A DNA stretch of 64,000 nucleotides from Flavobacteriales bacterium (lineage in GTDB: Bacteria > Bacteroidota > Bacteroidia > NS11-12g > UBA9320): assembly GCA_020635435.1 (NCBI GenBank), contig JACJZU010000002.1, positions 62,001-126,000 of the forward strand, read 5' to 3'. The notes under the pieces were generated by a model. That model was not told the DNA's origin, ran no database searches, and was given only the letters and a program-made list of their open reading frames with translations. Of the stretch, positions 62,946-64,000 are shown one piece after another; positions within the stretch are counted from its first letter, which is position 1, and every line of letters begins with the position of its first letter. A program made the translations under genes and the position numbers.

Positions 62946-62965
62946 TTAATTTGAACAAAATCAGA

Positions 62966-63412
62966 TCAGTCTTCGTGAAATACGTCGAGGTCAATGTCAA
63001 CCTTCACTTCCTTGTGCAGGTCGATCGTTGCCTTGTACTGACCAAGTTCTTTGATATCCTCATTGATGTCGATCTTTTTCCGATCGATATCAAATCCAAG
63101 ATCTTTCAATGATTGGGCGATCTGTATCGTAGTTACCGAACCAAAGATCCGACCGTTTGAACCGGCTTTGGTGGCGATCTTCAATGTGGTTCCTGTCAGT
63201 TTTTCTGCAAGTACCTTCGCATCTTCCAAACGCTGCAGTTCCTTGGCCTGATTCTGACGGATCTCCTCTTCCAGCATCTTCAATGCAGAAGGAGTTGCCA
63301 AAATCGCCGCTCCCTGAGGAATGAGGTAGTTGCGACCATATCCGGGTTTTACGTCAACCACATCGTTGCGGTATCCCAGTTTCTTTACGTCTTCTTTAAG
63401 TATGAGCTTCAT
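62966..63412 (-). CDS. rplI: ribosomal protein L9
   Basis: It has 148 residues. The N-terminal domain MKLILKEDVKKLGYRNDVVD and VKPGYGRNYLIPQGAA is followed by the long helix and the C-terminal domain with NGRIFGSVTTIQIAQSL. It guards against frameshifting at the L1 side of the ribosome. Confidence 0.97.
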   Translation of the reverse strand: MKLILKEDVKKLGYRNDVVDVKPGYGRNYLIPQGAAILATPSALKMLEEEIRQNQAKELQRLEDAKVLAEKLTGTTLKIATKAGSNGRIFGSVTTIQIAQSLKDLGFDIDRKKIDINEDIKELGQYKATIDLHKEVKVDIDLDVFHED

Positions 63413-63433
63413 TTCCTATCGCTTTTAGAGTTC

Positions 63434-63706
63434 CTATTTCAATTGATCGCCAACAAATGGGAGCAAAGCCAGGTGACGTGCTCTCTTTACGGCCTGAGCC
63501 ACCTTGCGCTGATACTTCAGGGAAGTACCCGTAATTCGTCGTGGAAGGATCTTGCCTTGCTCGTTTACGAATTTCAACAGGAAATCAGGGTTTTTGTAAT
63601 CGATGTACTTTATGCCACTTTTCTTAAAGCGACAGTATTTCTTGCGTTGATGCTCAACCGGACGTGTGTTGAACATGAAATTCGAGTTCTTACCTTTCTT
63701 GCTCAT
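63434..63706 (-). CDS. rpsR: ribosomal protein S18
   Basis: It has 90 residues: KKYCRFKKSGIKYIDYKNPD, LPRRITGTSLKYQRKVAQAV and KRARHLALLPFVGD. It pairs with S6, whose gene overlaps the start by 4 bases. Confidence 0.97.
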   Translation of the reverse strand: MSKKGKNSNFMFNTRPVEHQRKKYCRFKKSGIKYIDYKNPDFLLKFVNEQGKILPRRITGTSLKYQRKVAQAVKRARHLALLPFVGDQLK

Positions 63707-64000
63707 GATGCTGTTACCTCGGTTTCAGTGTTCGACTTTTTAAATGCTCCGTTTCTGCGACGCTCATTGTAACGCGCAGCATGTTTGTCCAAGCGGGTTG
63801 TGAGGTAACGCATTACCTGTTCATCCCTGCGGTAAGCCAGTTCCAGTTTCGCAACCAGATCTCCGGGTGCATTGAACTCGAAAATGTGGTAGAAACCGGT
63901 GACTTTTTTCTGAATGGGGTACGCGAGCTTAGTCAAACCCCAGTTTTCTTCGTGAATGATCGTTCCATCATTCTCTGTGATCAGCTGCCTGTAGCCCGCA
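63703..64000 (-). CDS. rpsF: ribosomal protein S6, 5' end beyond the window
   Basis: The frame is open to the right edge, reading AGYRQLITENDGTIIHEENW, then GLTKLAYPIQKKVTGFYHIF and VMRYLTTRLDKHA, the S6 core. The start codon and about 15-25 residues are missing. A Lys/Arg-rich tail ends in a short Glu-Thr stretch. Confidence 0.93.
   Translation of the reverse strand, partial: AGYRQLITENDGTIIHEENWGLTKLAYPIQKKVTGFYHIFEFNAPGDLVAKLELAYRRDEQVMRYLTTRLDKHAARYNERRRNGAFKKSNTETEVTAS

Overview
The window looks like a chromosome segment of a member of the Bacteroidota, most likely a Flavobacteriales-type lineage. Supporting signs are a fused SecDF, an uninterrupted S12-S7-EF-G-S10-spc-alpha ribosomal supercluster, promoters of the Bacteroidetes type (TTTG about 19 bases before TAnnTTTG), few Shine-Dalgarno sequences, a glycine-lipid gene pair (glsB-glsA) and a zinc-free L36.

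Region 1 (about 1-11,600) is accessory DNA, more AT-rich than the rest. It holds two damaged insertion sequences and four minus-strand genes: an exported ankyrin-repeat protein, a DRT2-like antiviral reverse transcriptase, an OLD-type ATPase-TOPRIM nuclease, and a DUF4062/STAND-like protein. Each gene ends 0-12 bases from a short element with the end motif GTTA-N4-CTGG. The elements fold into imperfect hairpins, and their far end carries CTTG-N5-AAC. I read this as an integron-like cassette array whose recombination sites resemble attC; no integrase is in view. Upstream of the reverse transcriptase lies a roughly 315-base structured region, closed by a 19-bp interrupted terminal stem plus a nested 9-bp stem. 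It fits the template RNA that DRT2 systems need, and one frame is open through nearly all of it.

Region 2 (11,700-28,000) is ordinary metabolism: a PLP decarboxylase, a CAP-domain protein, a CtlX-like hydrolase with a TfoX-like protein, a propeller-amidohydrolase, glsB-glsA, two exported proteins of unknown function, a small heat-shock protein, modABC, an RsmF-like rRNA methyltransferase and an outer-membrane-type protein.

Region 3 (28,100-46,200) is pdhB followed by 30 genes in one direction, rpsL to rplQ, which build the ribosome and include fusA, secY, infA and rpoA. A promoter sits before rpsL, another probably before infA, and a strong terminator follows rplQ.

Region 4 (46,300-64,000) has yebC, an M42 peptidase, a TetR-TolC-adaptor-RND efflux operon, uridine kinase, secDF convergent with dnaA, a 5'-nucleotidase split over two genes, and the rpsF-rpsR-rplI operon running off the right edge.
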